A stretch of DNA of 64,000 nt, taken from assembly GCA_902802305.1 (NCBI GenBank), contig CADCLG010000001.1:124001-188000 (forward strand). The letters are read 5' to 3'. This DNA comes from an uncultured Spirochaetaceae bacterium (GTDB taxonomy: Bacteria; Spirochaetota; Spirochaetia; Treponematales; Treponemataceae). Below the pieces are notes generated by a model. That model searched no databases. It was not told the origin of the DNA and saw only the letters and a program-made list of their open reading frames with translations. A program made the translations under genes and the position numbers. Position 1 is the first letter of the stretch; the number at the start of each line of letters is the position of its first letter. Positions 16,842 through 25,628 of the stretch are shown here, one piece after another.

Positions 16842-17049
16842 GGTTTCCGCATTATAAATATTTAAAGTATAAATTGGCGTGAGGTCGTGAGTTCTGTGGC
16901 AAAAAGACTCTGTTTGTGGCTGCCGCCATAGCGGCAGGTTAATAGTTCCTTTACCACAAACAGCGTCTAGCGCAATATTGCGCGATTTTGCCACAAAACT
17001 CACGACCGGAAGCCTTTTTGTAAATTGAGTTATTTATAATACGAAAACC
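16842..17049 (-). repeat. Structured nested-palindrome element, copy 2
   Basis: The second copy lies in the opposite orientation, from just after copy 1 to the stop codon of the SNF transporter. Outer arms are 16842-16860 with 17031-17049 (mostly paired; the inner 10 bp perfect) and 16883-16904 with 16986-17007 (21/22). Inside are a 14-bp palindrome GCGCAATATTGCGC (16970-16983), an inner stem 16906-16919 with 16954-16967 (13/14) and a tip hairpin GCCGC-cata-GCGGC (16922-16935). TATATA flanks both ends, either as part of the arms or as a target duplication. Confidence 0.82.
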
Positions 17050-18450
17050 CTATATAATTCCAAGTCCTGTAAGAAGGATTACAAAAAGCAGAAGTGGAGC
17101 AACAAACTTTATCATAGCTGTATAAAGCCATTTTCGGACAAACTTTTCGCCGTTAAGGGTGATTTCGTCAATGATTGTCTGGGGCTTGCAAACCCATCCT
17201 ACAAGAATACAGGTAAGAATACCAATCAGAGGCATAAGAATATTGTTGCTCAGGTAATCAAGAACATCAAGAATCTGTCCAACTGAACCATTAGGCAATG
17301 TAAGGTCAAAATACCAGATATTATATCCAAGACATACAATCAGAGAAATAATAAAGGTTGCCGCACTCATGACTAAAACAGACTTTTTGCGAGACCAGTT
17401 AAATTTATCGATAAGGCTTGAAGTAATTGCTTCTAAAATTGAAACTGCTGAGGTAAGGGCAGCAAATAAAACCATTATAAAGAAGAGTGCACCCAAAATA
17501 TGACCAAATATACCGAGAGAATTGAAAATCTTTGGTAGTGCTACAAAAATAAGGCTTGTTCCGGCTGTTTTAAGTCCGTCCATGCCAGAGAATACAAATA
17601 CAGTCGGAATAATCATAAGACCGGCAAGAACAGCAATTCCTGTATCAAAGGCTATAATCTGATTTACTGATTTTTCAAGTTTTACGTCTTTTTTCATGTA
17701 AGAACCATAGGCAATCATAATGCCCATTGCAATACTTAAGGAGTAGAAGAGCTGTCCGATTGCATCAAGACAGATTCTCAAAAATCCTCTGACTGTAAGC
17801 CCCTTAAAGTTTGGAACCAGATAGATTTTTGCACCCTGTAAACCTGTTCTTGTAACGCCGTCAGCATCTGTAAACTTTAAGAAAAGGGCGTAAAAAGCAA
17901 TAAATACAACAATTATTGCAAGAATAGGCATAAGAATCTTTGAATATTTTTCAATTCCTTTTTCAACGCCTCTATAAACAATGTAAAAACATGCACCTGC
18001 AAAAATAAGGGTAAAAACAATTGGCTGCCAGCTGCCTGTTATAAAAGAACCAAAGAAGCCGTCCTGAACAGCAATTGAACCTTTTCCAATAATGTAGGTA
18101 ACCATGTATTTGATTACCCAGCCACCAATTACACAATAATAAGGATAAATAATAAAGGGTACTACAAAAGAAAAAATACCAAGCCAGCCCCATTTTGAAT
18201 TAATAAACTTGTAGGCTGTGAGCGGTCCCTGCTGGGTTTTTCTACCAGTTGCTACTTCGGTAATAAGCAGGGCAAATCCAAAAGTTAAAGCAAAAACTAA
18301 ATAGACAAGCAGAAATAATCCGCCGCCATCTTTTGCAGCACAATAAGGGAATCTCCAGATGTTTCCCAATCCAACGGCACTTCCTGCTGCTGCAAGTACA
18401 AATCCAAGAGAGCCGGTAAAGGAATTGCGTTCCTTTTTTTCGTTTTCCAT
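17050..18450 (-). CDS. Na+-dependent neurotransmitter:sodium symporter family (SNF) transporter
   Basis: This 466-residue polytopic protein of the SNF/NSS family (LeuT/MhsT fold) imports an amino acid or related compound with Na+. The first membrane helix carries the sodium and substrate signature GSAVGLGNIWRFPY. Eleven to twelve hydrophobic segments can be counted, fitting short bacterial members with 11-12 helices. AGAGG about 8 bp upstream supports the ATG at 18450. It is transcribed alone, and its message would run into structured element 2 immediately after the stop codon. The substrate cannot be deduced. Confidence 0.9.
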   Translation of the reverse strand: MENEKKERNSFTGSLGFVLAAAGSAVGLGNIWRFPYCAAKDGGGLFLLVYLVFALTFGFALLITEVATGRKTQQGPLTAYKFINSKWGWLGIFSFVVPFIIYPYYCVIGGWVIKYMVTYIIGKGSIAVQDGFFGSFITGSWQPIVFTLIFAGACFYIVYRGVEKGIEKYSKILMPILAIIVVFIAFYALFLKFTDADGVTRTGLQGAKIYLVPNFKGLTVRGFLRICLDAIGQLFYSLSIAMGIMIAYGSYMKKDVKLEKSVNQIIAFDTGIAVLAGLMIIPTVFVFSGMDGLKTAGTSLIFVALPKIFNSLGIFGHILGALFFIMVLFAALTSAVSILEAITSSLIDKFNWSRKKSVLVMSAATFIISLIVCLGYNIWYFDLTLPNGSVGQILDVLDYLSNNILMPLIGILTCILVGWVCKPQTIIDEITLNGEKFVRKWLYTAMIKFVAPLLLFVILLTGLGII

Positions 18451-18530
18451 AAATAAACCTCTAACGATAATTTTTTGTTATATTCAATATCTTATCATTA
18501 TAACATTTAAAATCATAAAAATCATAAAAA

Positions 18531-18559
18531 TTGAAACTTTATGTAATTTATGATATAAT
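18531..18559 (+). promoter_or_regulatory. carD-ispD-ispF promoter, nearly leaderless
   Basis: TTGAAA (18531-18536), 17-bp spacer and a perfect TATAAT (18554-18559) end 10 bp before the ATG at 18570. Transcription would start about 4 nt before the start codon, and no Shine-Dalgarno site is present. Confidence 0.65.
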
Positions 18560-18569
18560 AATAGAACTT

Positions 18570-19235
18570 ATGGAAACAAAATTCAGTATAGACCAGAAGG
18601 TCGTTTACCCAAGTCAGGGTGTTGGTAAAGTTATTGATATCTTTGAAAAGAAATTCAAAGATAATATGCTTTTGTATTACAAGATTTATATAGAAGCCTC
18701 TGACATGGTTGTTATGATTCCCGTAGAAAAAGCTGATGAGTTAGGAATCCGTCAGATTGTTTCTGCTAAAGAAGCCGAAGAAGCCTTGAATCTTTTATCA
18801 GAAGATTTTGAACCTATTACTTCAGACTGGAAACTCAGATATCAACAGAATCTGGATTTGCTTAAAAAAGGAACAGTTAAGGATATTGCAGAAATTGTCC
18901 GCTGTCTTTACAACCGCAGTAAGGTAAAGGAGCTTCCTATTTTGGAACGCAAACTTTATGATTCTGCAAAGAGACTTTTGGAAGATGAGATTTCTTTTGC
19001 ATTAGGTAAATCTCAAAAGGAAATTGAGCAGACTATCCATACAAAGCTTGAGCCACCTGGATCAGTTGCAAAGATTAAGCATATTATGCCTCTTGATGAT
19101 GACGAAGATGATGATTTGATGGATGATGTTAACGAAAAATCACGTGATTCAGATGATGATTTAGACGATGCTGATTCAGCAGATACCGATATGGATGCTG
19201 ATGAAGAAGATTTTGACGACGATGAATCCTTCTAA
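18570..19235 (+). CDS. CarD/CdnL-family RNA polymerase-binding regulator
   Basis: This 221-residue protein has the CarD N-terminal RNA-polymerase-interacting domain (residues 5-60: VVYPSQGVGKVIDIFEKKF, YYKIYI, VMIPVEKA) followed by a helical DNA-binding domain (DWKLRYQQNLDLLKKG, EIVRCLYNRSK, ERKLYDSAKRLLEDEI). CarD proteins stabilise the open promoter complex, in particular at rRNA promoters. The last 40 residues are an almost pure acidic D/E/S tail, which is unusual. The ATG at 18570 gives the normal family N-terminus; an upstream ATG at 18531 overlaps the -35 box. The gene overlaps ispD by 14 bp, so the two are coupled. Confidence 0.88.
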   Translation: METKFSIDQKVVYPSQGVGKVIDIFEKKFKDNMLLYYKIYIEASDMVVMIPVEKADELGIRQIVSAKEAEEALNLLSEDFEPITSDWKLRYQQNLDLLKKGTVKDIAEIVRCLYNRSKVKELPILERKLYDSAKRLLEDEISFALGKSQKEIEQTIHTKLEPPGSVAKIKHIMPLDDDEDDDLMDDVNEKSRDSDDDLDDADSADTDMDADEEDFDDDESF

Positions 19236-19953
19236 AAAAAAAGTTGCAGTTATAATAACGGCCGCCGGTAATTCAACAAGAATGGGCGGCGATGTAAAAA
19301 AAGAATACATGTCGCTTGGAAATGGTACAGTTCTTTCTTCCTGTGTAAAGGCTTTTGTAGATGCTGCAAAAAGTTTTCTGTCGACATTTGTTATATCCCA
19401 TTTAATTATCACTGTTCCCGAAGAAGGTTCTATGGGGGCAGTGGAAGCCGTTTCTGCTTTTTTCAGTTTTGATGATACAATGCAGGAAAAAGTTCAGTAC
19501 ATTAGAGGCGGAAAAACAAGGCAGCTTTCCGTTTTTAATGCAATGGAACATTTAAAACAGTCAAAAGAAAAACCTGATATTGTTCTTGTTCATGATGGGG
19601 CTCGTCCTTTTGTAACCGAGCGTCTCATCAACGAAATTGTCATGGCTACAATTCAGGTTGGTGCAGCTGTTCCTGCAATTCCTGTAACAGATACAATTAA
19701 AGAAGTAGGGGCAAACGGCCTTATTTCAAAGCATCTTTCCCGAAAATCTTTAGTTGCTGTTCAGACTCCACAGGGCTTTAATTTTGTAAATCTTCTTTAT
19801 GCTCATATTCAGGCAATTACGGACAATTATGAATATACAGATGATTCTGAGATTTACGGACGCTATTGTGGAAAAGTACAGGTTGTTCCCGGTGATATCA
19901 AAAATATAAAAATTACTTATCCTGGTGATTTGGAAAGGGCAAAAAGCCTATGA
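19222..19953 (+). CDS. ispD: 2-C-methyl-D-erythritol 4-phosphate cytidylyltransferase
   Basis: This 243-residue cytoplasmic enzyme transfers CMP to methylerythritol phosphate in the non-mevalonate isoprenoid pathway. The nucleotide-binding loop is AAGNSTRMGGDVKKEY, with the conserved R and K, followed by VHDGARPFV and VAVQTPQGF, all IspD hallmarks. The ATG at 19222 lies inside the end of carD, where the reading frame changes, so translation is probably coupled. It overlaps ispF by 4 bp (ATGA). Upstream in-frame starts would run further into carD and add non-family residues. Confidence 0.9.
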   Translation: MNPSKKKVAVIITAAGNSTRMGGDVKKEYMSLGNGTVLSSCVKAFVDAAKSFLSTFVISHLIITVPEEGSMGAVEAVSAFFSFDDTMQEKVQYIRGGKTRQLSVFNAMEHLKQSKEKPDIVLVHDGARPFVTERLINEIVMATIQVGAAVPAIPVTDTIKEVGANGLISKHLSRKSLVAVQTPQGFNFVNLLYAHIQAITDNYEYTDDSEIYGRYCGKVQVVPGDIKNIKITYPGDLERAKSL

Positions 19954-20426
19954 TTCGAGTTGGTATTGGTTATGATTTACACCGTCTGATTCCCAATCGC
20001 AAGCTTCTTTTAGGTGGCATTGAGCTTCCTTTTGAAAAAGGTGAAGACGGCCATTCTGATGGCGATGTTTTATTTCATGCTATAACCGATGCAATTCTTG
20101 GTGCTTCTGGTCTTGGTGATATCGGTTCCTTTTTTCCTCCAGAAGACCCAAAATGGAAAGACGCAGATTCTGCTGAACTTTTAAAAACTGTCTGCCAGTC
20201 TGTTTATGCAAAAGGCTGGAAAATCGAAAATCTTGACTGTGTAATCAAACTTGAAAAACCAAAGTTTATTCCTTACCGTCAGAAGGTTATTGCTTCAATT
20301 GCAGAGCTTCTGCAAATCTCTCCGGACCAGGTCTTTGTTAAAGCAAAAACCGGTGAAAAACTTCCACCAGTTGGTACTTCCGAGGCTGTCGAAGCCTACG
20401 TTGTCTGCCTTTTATCTAAAGATTAA
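19950..20426 (+). CDS. ispF: 2-C-methyl-D-erythritol 2,4-cyclodiphosphate synthase
   Basis: This 158-residue trimeric enzyme cyclises CDP-methylerythritol phosphate with loss of CMP, the step after the IspE kinase. The zinc ligands are in GIGYDLHR (D8, H10) and in the SDGDVLFHAITDAILGA stretch, which also holds the conserved FH..TDA. The C-terminal VKAKTGEKL segment is the nucleotide-binding loop. The length is typical. The 4-bp overlap with ispD and the separate (not fused) arrangement are normal for bacteria; some have an ispDF fusion instead. ispE is not in the window. Confidence 0.94.
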   Translation: MIRVGIGYDLHRLIPNRKLLLGGIELPFEKGEDGHSDGDVLFHAITDAILGASGLGDIGSFFPPEDPKWKDADSAELLKTVCQSVYAKGWKIENLDCVIKLEKPKFIPYRQKVIASIAELLQISPDQVFVKAKTGEKLPPVGTSEAVEAYVVCLLSKD

Positions 20427-20439
20427 TTATCTTCAAAGA

Positions 20440-23400
20440 TTAATCATCAGGTAATTCAAGCAAAAGGTCAATTTCTGTAGGCGTTCTGTTAAAGCTTGAA
20501 GCAATTTCCTGAATTGTCCATCCCTCGCGTCTGAGCTTCTTTATAGTTTCCCTTACGTTAGGACTTATACCGGTATCTTGAGCAGGTTTATTCTTAGAAA
20601 CTTCACTCTTTGCAATAGTATGAAGGGCTTCAAACTTGCTGTTTATTTCGCGACTTAACTGCTGCTGTTCAAGCTGGACTTTTTTCATGCCCGCATTTGC
20701 TGATTGCAGCTGGTCGATTCTCTTTTCTGTTTCTGTAAGAACTGTATCAAGATCTGTAAGTTTTGCTGCTGCTTCGTTAATCTTAGGTGAGTTCTGCAAA
20801 AGTCTGTCGACATTGTTTTGAACATCCTTGATTTCCTGAGGAAGAGAAGTAACCTGTCTGTTACAGTCGGCAATTCTCTGTTCAAGAGTCTGAAGGTTTT
20901 TCCATGAATTATCAACATCAGTCATTACGCGGCTAACCAGTTCATCCTTTTTGGACAGGCGTTCATATTGCTGTGAGATTTCGTCGAGTTTGTCGCGGTA
21001 ATTTCTAACAGCAACCTCCATACTGCTAATATCGTCAGAAGTTGTGTTAAGTGACTTAATACGATCATCAATTGTATTAGAAAGCGAAATAAGCTGTCCG
21101 AATTTCTGTTCAATATTTGTAACGCGCTGTTTCTGCTGTTCAATAGAAGAAAGCTGACGTGTCATATCTTCGTTCATCTTTACCATGTTGTTGTAATAAA
21201 CACTGTACTGGTCAGCAATCTCGGTATAATTTTCTACGCGTTCAAATGAATCATGCAGAGTCTGTAATTTTTCTTCAAGCTGCTTTTTCATCTGATCTGC
21301 TTTTTCGTAGAGCTGGATGTTTGAACGGATTGTCTGGAGTTCCTTAGAAAGCTCACCCATTCTTACCTGCATGTCGTTTGTATCATTCTGCATTTTGAGT
21401 ACAAACTGAGCCTGATTTGCACGGTTTTGTTCTGAGGCAGTCTGAATGTCTTTTTTGAGCTGGGCAAGGTTCCTTGAAGAATCTTCATTCTGTTCTTTAA
21501 CACGCTGCTCGGTATCGGCAAGCATTTGTGTATAAGTTGTTTTAAGCTGATTGATAATTTGTTCAGAACGATTTTCGTATTCCTGCAGGGCTTCGTCAGT
21601 TTTATTCTGAAGCTGCTGTATTTCGGCGTTGAGCTTGTTCTGTTCACTCTGAATTGTTTTTGCATATTCCTGCATGTTCTGAGTGATTTTTTCTTCTGTT
21701 TCGCTAATGTTATCATGTGATGCAGTTTTAAAAGAGTCCAAATCCTGCTGGAATAAAGAACTTGATTCTTCCATCTGATTTCGCAGCTGAACTTTCCAGG
21801 TGTTGAACTCACCAATGGCTGTATCAATCTGCATGTTTGCGCTTTCCTGGCGTTCCTGAACTGACTGTTCAAAGGTTTTGAGGTTAGCAAGCAGTTCTTC
21901 CTGAACCTTAGAGAGATTATTCTGAACAAGACTTACATTGTGCTCAACTTCGGACTTAAGCTCTTTTTCGGTATTGTTTGCAATCTGGTTGATTTTGCTG
22001 CGGGTAGCATCTTCAAACTCATTAAGTTTTGTCTGGAGCTGATTAAGAGATTCTTCCATGCCGGACTTTGACTGGTCAATTGACTGAGAAAGTTTTGAAT
22101 ACTGCTCAGAAGATTTTGTCTGCAGGCCGGTAAGATTATTCTTTAATTCTTCGAGATATTTACTTTCAAAAGATTTGCGTGAGTTTTCGTAATTTGAAGA
22201 AATCACGTTAAGCTTTGAATCCAAATCTTCTTTCCAGTCGGTGAGTTTTGTTTCAATTTCATTGTTGTTTTTATTTAAACTGTTGTCAAAAGCAACCTGG
22301 AAATCATGGAGTTTAGCGCTCATACTGCCGGTAGCAGTAACCTTCAAATCATCAAGAGATTTATCAATTTCGTGGAGGCGGACTTCAATAATGTCAGAAT
22401 CTTCTTTTATATTTTTAGAAAACTCTTCATGGCGGCGCTGCTGCTCTTCGGTAAAGAGGTCAAAATCACCAAGAACTCTGTTTTGAACTTCCTGCATGGC
22501 AGCTCTGAGACTCTTTTCGAGAGTATCAATATCGCTTCCTGAGTTCTGAACCTGAGAAAGCTTGTACTCAATGTCCTTTTTGTAGCTGTCAAGATTCTGC
22601 TCAATTTCTTCAAGCATATTCAGGTGTTTAGCTTCGCTGTCTGCAACTGAACGCTTTAAGGAATCAGAAATAAGCTTGTTGAGATTTCCAAGCTTTGCTT
22701 CGGTTTCCTGCTGGAATGAATCAATTTTTATAGACACAGAAGTGATTTTTTCTGCGATTTGAGGTTCAATTGCCGCTGCTTTTTGTGTTGCAGATTCACA
22801 TTCATTCTGTAAAGAAAGAACAGCATTCTGGGCATTTTTAACAGAATTATCTGCGTCAGCAATAAGCTGCTGCAGGGTTTGTGTAAGATTTGTCTGCAAA
22901 TCAGATATTTTCTGCTGGATGATAGAACTGTATTTTTCGATATTCTGATTTGATTTATCGGTAAAAGACTGCAAGGCTTCTGCTTCTTTCTGGTCGGCAG
23001 TAGTAAGTGCATCGCGGTAAAGACTTGCATAACGGTTCTGGATTTCCTGAATCTGAGAAGCAAGCTCTGACTGAATTGTTTCCAGGCTCTTTGAGTTTCC
23101 GTCAACATCTTTTTTAAGGAACTCACTTGTTTCATTGCACTGTTTAAGACTGTTCTGGAGTTCAAGACGTAATTCAGCAAGCTTCTGTTTGTATTCTTCG
23201 TTTGCAGAAGTCAAAAGCTTTTCGCGTTCATCATTTACTTCATGTACTTCCTTGAGCTGATTATTGCATTCTTCTTTGAGCTGGGTGATTTTATTGGTGT
23301 AATCGTTTTTGATCTGCTCAAAAATACTCATATAGCCGGTTCTGAACTGAGTAAAATGACTTGCATAATCCTTTTTTGTTTCTGCCATTCTGCTTGAATA

Positions 23401-25596
23401 ATCATTTTTGATTTGTGAGAGCTGGCTTTCGTAATCATTTTTGAGTTGTGATGTCTGATTTGTACAGTCGTCCTTGATCTGAGCGGTTTGGCTGGTGTAA
23501 TCATTTTTAATTTGAGCAAATTGTGTTGAATAATCGTCTTTAATCTGATTAAAGGCTACTGAATATCCATCTTTAAACTGATTAATTTGAGAAGAATAGC
23601 CTTCATTGAGCTGGTTGATTTGTGCTGAGTAAGTAGTTTTAAGCTGGTCAATCTGAGTCTGATAGTCGCTCTTAATTGCTTCAATTTGTTTTGTATAATC
23701 GTTTTGAATCTGTGTGAACTGACTGTCGTAACCGCCCTTGAACTTTTCAAAGCTGTCTGCGTAATTTCCTTCAAACTGAGCAAACTGTTCTGAATAATCG
23801 CCCTTCAAATCTGCTACCTGATGTTCGTAATCAGAGCGTATCTGGGCAATACCGCTGTTACATTCATTTTTAAGTTGAGCAAAGCGTTCTGTATAAACAT
23901 TTTTGATTTCTTCAATTTGTGTGTTGCAGGTGTTCTGGATTTTGGTCAACTGATTTGTATAGTCGCTTTCGAGTCCGTCCATCTGCTGGTTGTAATCATT
24001 TTGAAGTCCGCTGATTTTTCCTTCGCAATCATTTTTGATTTCTTCAATTACACTATCGTATTTTGCCTGAATCTGGCCCAACTGGGAATCGTAATCAGAC
24101 TGGAGCTGGTCAAACTGATTTGTATAATTTACATTCAGAGAATTAATCTTTTCCTGAGATTGATTTTCAAAAGAAGCAATTTCTTCATTTATGCGGTTTT
24201 CAACTTCTGAAACCTTGCCTGTACTTGCGGCAGAAAGCTCTGAAACTGCATTTTCGTAATCCTGCTGTAATTTCTGGTGCTGGGCAATAAAGTTTTCATT
24301 GAATTCATTGATTTTTTTATTGTTGATTGCAGTTGCCTTGTCAAAAGCTTCTGTGTATTTCTGAGCGAAATTCTGATAATCAGAATTGAACTTTTCTTCA
24401 AGGGCGCTGTAATCCTTATCATTTTTTGTAGAGATTGCTTCAATTTGTGTGTCGTATTTCTGACTGATTTTTGTAAAATCTTCGTTGAATCTGGCTTCAA
24501 ACTTGGCAATAATACCATCATTTTTACCGCCCACACTTTCGAGCTGCTGGTTGTATTTATCGTGCAGGGCCTGAACCTTTGAAGTGTAATTTGCAGAAAG
24601 ATTATCAATGCTCTTGTTGAATTTTTCATTCATTGAAGTAAGGTTTGATTTTACATCAGCAAGCATTTTTGATTCAGATTCCTTGTATTTTGCAACTGTA
24701 TCTGCGGTTTTACCGTCAAAATACTTCTGAAGTTCGCTGTTTTTGTTTTCAAGATAGGTATTTAAATCAGCATAATTTTGTTCGATTTTTTGATTTGCTT
24801 CAGAAACACGTGAATCAAGCATTGCAGAAAGCTGAACTGCCTTGTTTTCGAGTTCCTTGATATAATTTTCTGAACGTTCTGTTGCTTTTTCGCTAAGGTG
24901 TTCAAATGCAGTGTTTTCAAGTTTTTCTGCATTTTCAGCTGCATGATTGTAGGTTTCCTGAATTTCGCGGCGAATATCAGCAAGAGCCATCTGGGCATTA
25001 TTTTTTGCTTCTTCAATTTCTGCTGAAATCTTGTCGGCATAATTTTTATATTCTGTTAAAAGTGTGTTTCCTACAGCCTTCAGTTGTTCTGCGTTGTAAT
25101 CAGAAAATTCCTGTGAAAGCTTTGGAATGCGTTTTTCCAGAGAATCTACAGTTTGCTGCTGTTTGCCCAGTCTTGTTGTTAAAGCATCAACAATTCCGCT
25201 TTCCTTTTGTACCCGCTGAAGATTTTCTTCAACCTGATCAGTCATTTCATTCAAATCGTTGAGGACGCGGGAATAATTGTTAATCTGATTGCCAATATTC
25301 TGAATACTCTGAACATACTGATCGAGATTTTTAATTTTTTCGTTGAAATCTTCCTGCTGTTTTGTGAGCAATTTTACGGCTGCATTTGCCTGTCCCTGTC
25401 TGGAATCAAATTCAGCAATGAGGATATTGAAATCCTTTTTTATATCCTTATATTTTTTGTCAAAATCTTCCTCACGCTTATCTGCATAACGCCTGACTTT
25501 CTCAATTGCGTTTTTTTTCTTGTCCATCTCGTGAAAGTAAATTGAAATACCTAATGAAATTACAATAGCGATAAGAATTGAAATTACGATTTCCAC
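20440..25596 (-). CDS. Giant membrane-anchored coiled-coil protein (SpiroCoCo-like)
   Basis: This 1,718-residue protein starts with one membrane helix (residues 2-20) and is then almost entirely coiled coil. Residues 490-786 form 27 uninterrupted 11-residue repeats with an aromatic or cysteine at position 2 and a pattern like DYTSQ.AQIKN, a hendecad coil. The rest is mixed heptad/hendecad. The last 45 residues (IKKLRREGWTIQEIASSFNRTPTEID) look like a helix-turn-helix of the kind found on spirochaete coiled-coil proteins. It resembles the family named SpiroCoCo in spirochaete annotation. A cytoskeletal or cell-shape role is plausible but unproven. The start is GTG with GGGG about 9 bp upstream. 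It follows the HAD phosphatase gene by 32 bp. Confidence 0.85.
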   Translation of the reverse strand: MEIVISILIAIVISLGISIYFHEMDKKKNAIEKVRRYADKREEDFDKKYKDIKKDFNILIAEFDSRQGQANAAVKLLTKQQEDFNEKIKNLDQYVQSIQNIGNQINNYSRVLNDLNEMTDQVEENLQRVQKESGIVDALTTRLGKQQQTVDSLEKRIPKLSQEFSDYNAEQLKAVGNTLLTEYKNYADKISAEIEEAKNNAQMALADIRREIQETYNHAAENAEKLENTAFEHLSEKATERSENYIKELENKAVQLSAMLDSRVSEANQKIEQNYADLNTYLENKNSELQKYFDGKTADTVAKYKESESKMLADVKSNLTSMNEKFNKSIDNLSANYTSKVQALHDKYNQQLESVGGKNDGIIAKFEARFNEDFTKISQKYDTQIEAISTKNDKDYSALEEKFNSDYQNFAQKYTEAFDKATAINNKKINEFNENFIAQHQKLQQDYENAVSELSAASTGKVSEVENRINEEIASFENQSQEKINSLNVNYTNQFDQLQSDYDSQLGQIQAKYDSVIEEIKNDCEGKISGLQNDYNQQMDGLESDYTNQLTKIQNTCNTQIEEIKNVYTERFAQLKNECNSGIAQIRSDYEHQVADLKGDYSEQFAQFEGNYADSFEKFKGGYDSQFTQIQNDYTKQIEAIKSDYQTQIDQLKTTYSAQINQLNEGYSSQINQFKDGYSVAFNQIKDDYSTQFAQIKNDYTSQTAQIKDDCTNQTSQLKNDYESQLSQIKNDYSSRMAETKKDYASHFTQFRTGYMSIFEQIKNDYTNKITQLKEECNNQLKEVHEVNDEREKLLTSANEEYKQKLAELRLELQNSLKQCNETSEFLKKDVDGNSKSLETIQSELASQIQEIQNRYASLYRDALTTADQKEAEALQSFTDKSNQNIEKYSSIIQQKISDLQTNLTQTLQQLIADADNSVKNAQNAVLSLQNECESATQKAAAIEPQIAEKITSVSIKIDSFQQETEAKLGNLNKLISDSLKRSVADSEAKHLNMLEEIEQNLDSYKKDIEYKLSQVQNSGSDIDTLEKSLRAAMQEVQNRVLGDFDLFTEEQQRRHEEFSKNIKEDSDIIEVRLHEIDKSLDDLKVTATGSMSAKLHDFQVAFDNSLNKNNNEIETKLTDWKEDLDSKLNVISSNYENSRKSFESKYLEELKNNLTGLQTKSSEQYSKLSQSIDQSKSGMEESLNQLQTKLNEFEDATRSKINQIANNTEKELKSEVEHNVSLVQNNLSKVQEELLANLKTFEQSVQERQESANMQIDTAIGEFNTWKVQLRNQMEESSSLFQQDLDSFKTASHDNISETEEKITQNMQEYAKTIQSEQNKLNAEIQQLQNKTDEALQEYENRSEQIINQLKTTYTQMLADTEQRVKEQNEDSSRNLAQLKKDIQTASEQNRANQAQFVLKMQNDTNDMQVRMGELSKELQTIRSNIQLYEKADQMKKQLEEKLQTLHDSFERVENYTEIADQYSVYYNNMVKMNEDMTRQLSSIEQQKQRVTNIEQKFGQLISLSNTIDDRIKSLNTTSDDISSMEVAVRNYRDKLDEISQQYERLSKKDELVSRVMTDVDNSWKNLQTLEQRIADCNRQVTSLPQEIKDVQNNVDRLLQNSPKINEAAAKLTDLDTVLTETEKRIDQLQSANAGMKKVQLEQQQLSREINSKFEALHTIAKSEVSKNKPAQDTGISPNVRETIKKLRREGWTIQEIASSFNRTPTEIDLLLELPDD
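23239..24129 (-). repeat. 27 tandem 33-bp units encoding hendecads
   Basis: Within the coiled-coil gene, 891 bp encode 27 consecutive 11-residue units. The protein pattern is strict, but the DNA units have diverged, so this is an old array held by protein structure and not a recent expansion. Confidence 0.85.
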
Positions 25597-25628
25597 TTTT
25601 TATTTCCCCACCCAATTTATAAGTTTTT

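Noticed and set aside
16779..17003. A 74-codon open frame on the minus strand across element 2
   Set aside because: It lies within the palindromes, has no ribosome-binding site and no recognisable protein features.
16628..17049. Integron attC sites as an explanation for the nested palindromes
   Set aside because: attC sites have short R'/R'' cores of the GTTRRRY type and no integron integrase or cassette genes are near; the conserved cores here are different.
23239..24129. Tandem DNA repeats as a CRISPR array
   Set aside because: The 33-bp period encodes hendecads in a coding frame and the DNA units are diverged, with no repeat-spacer pattern.
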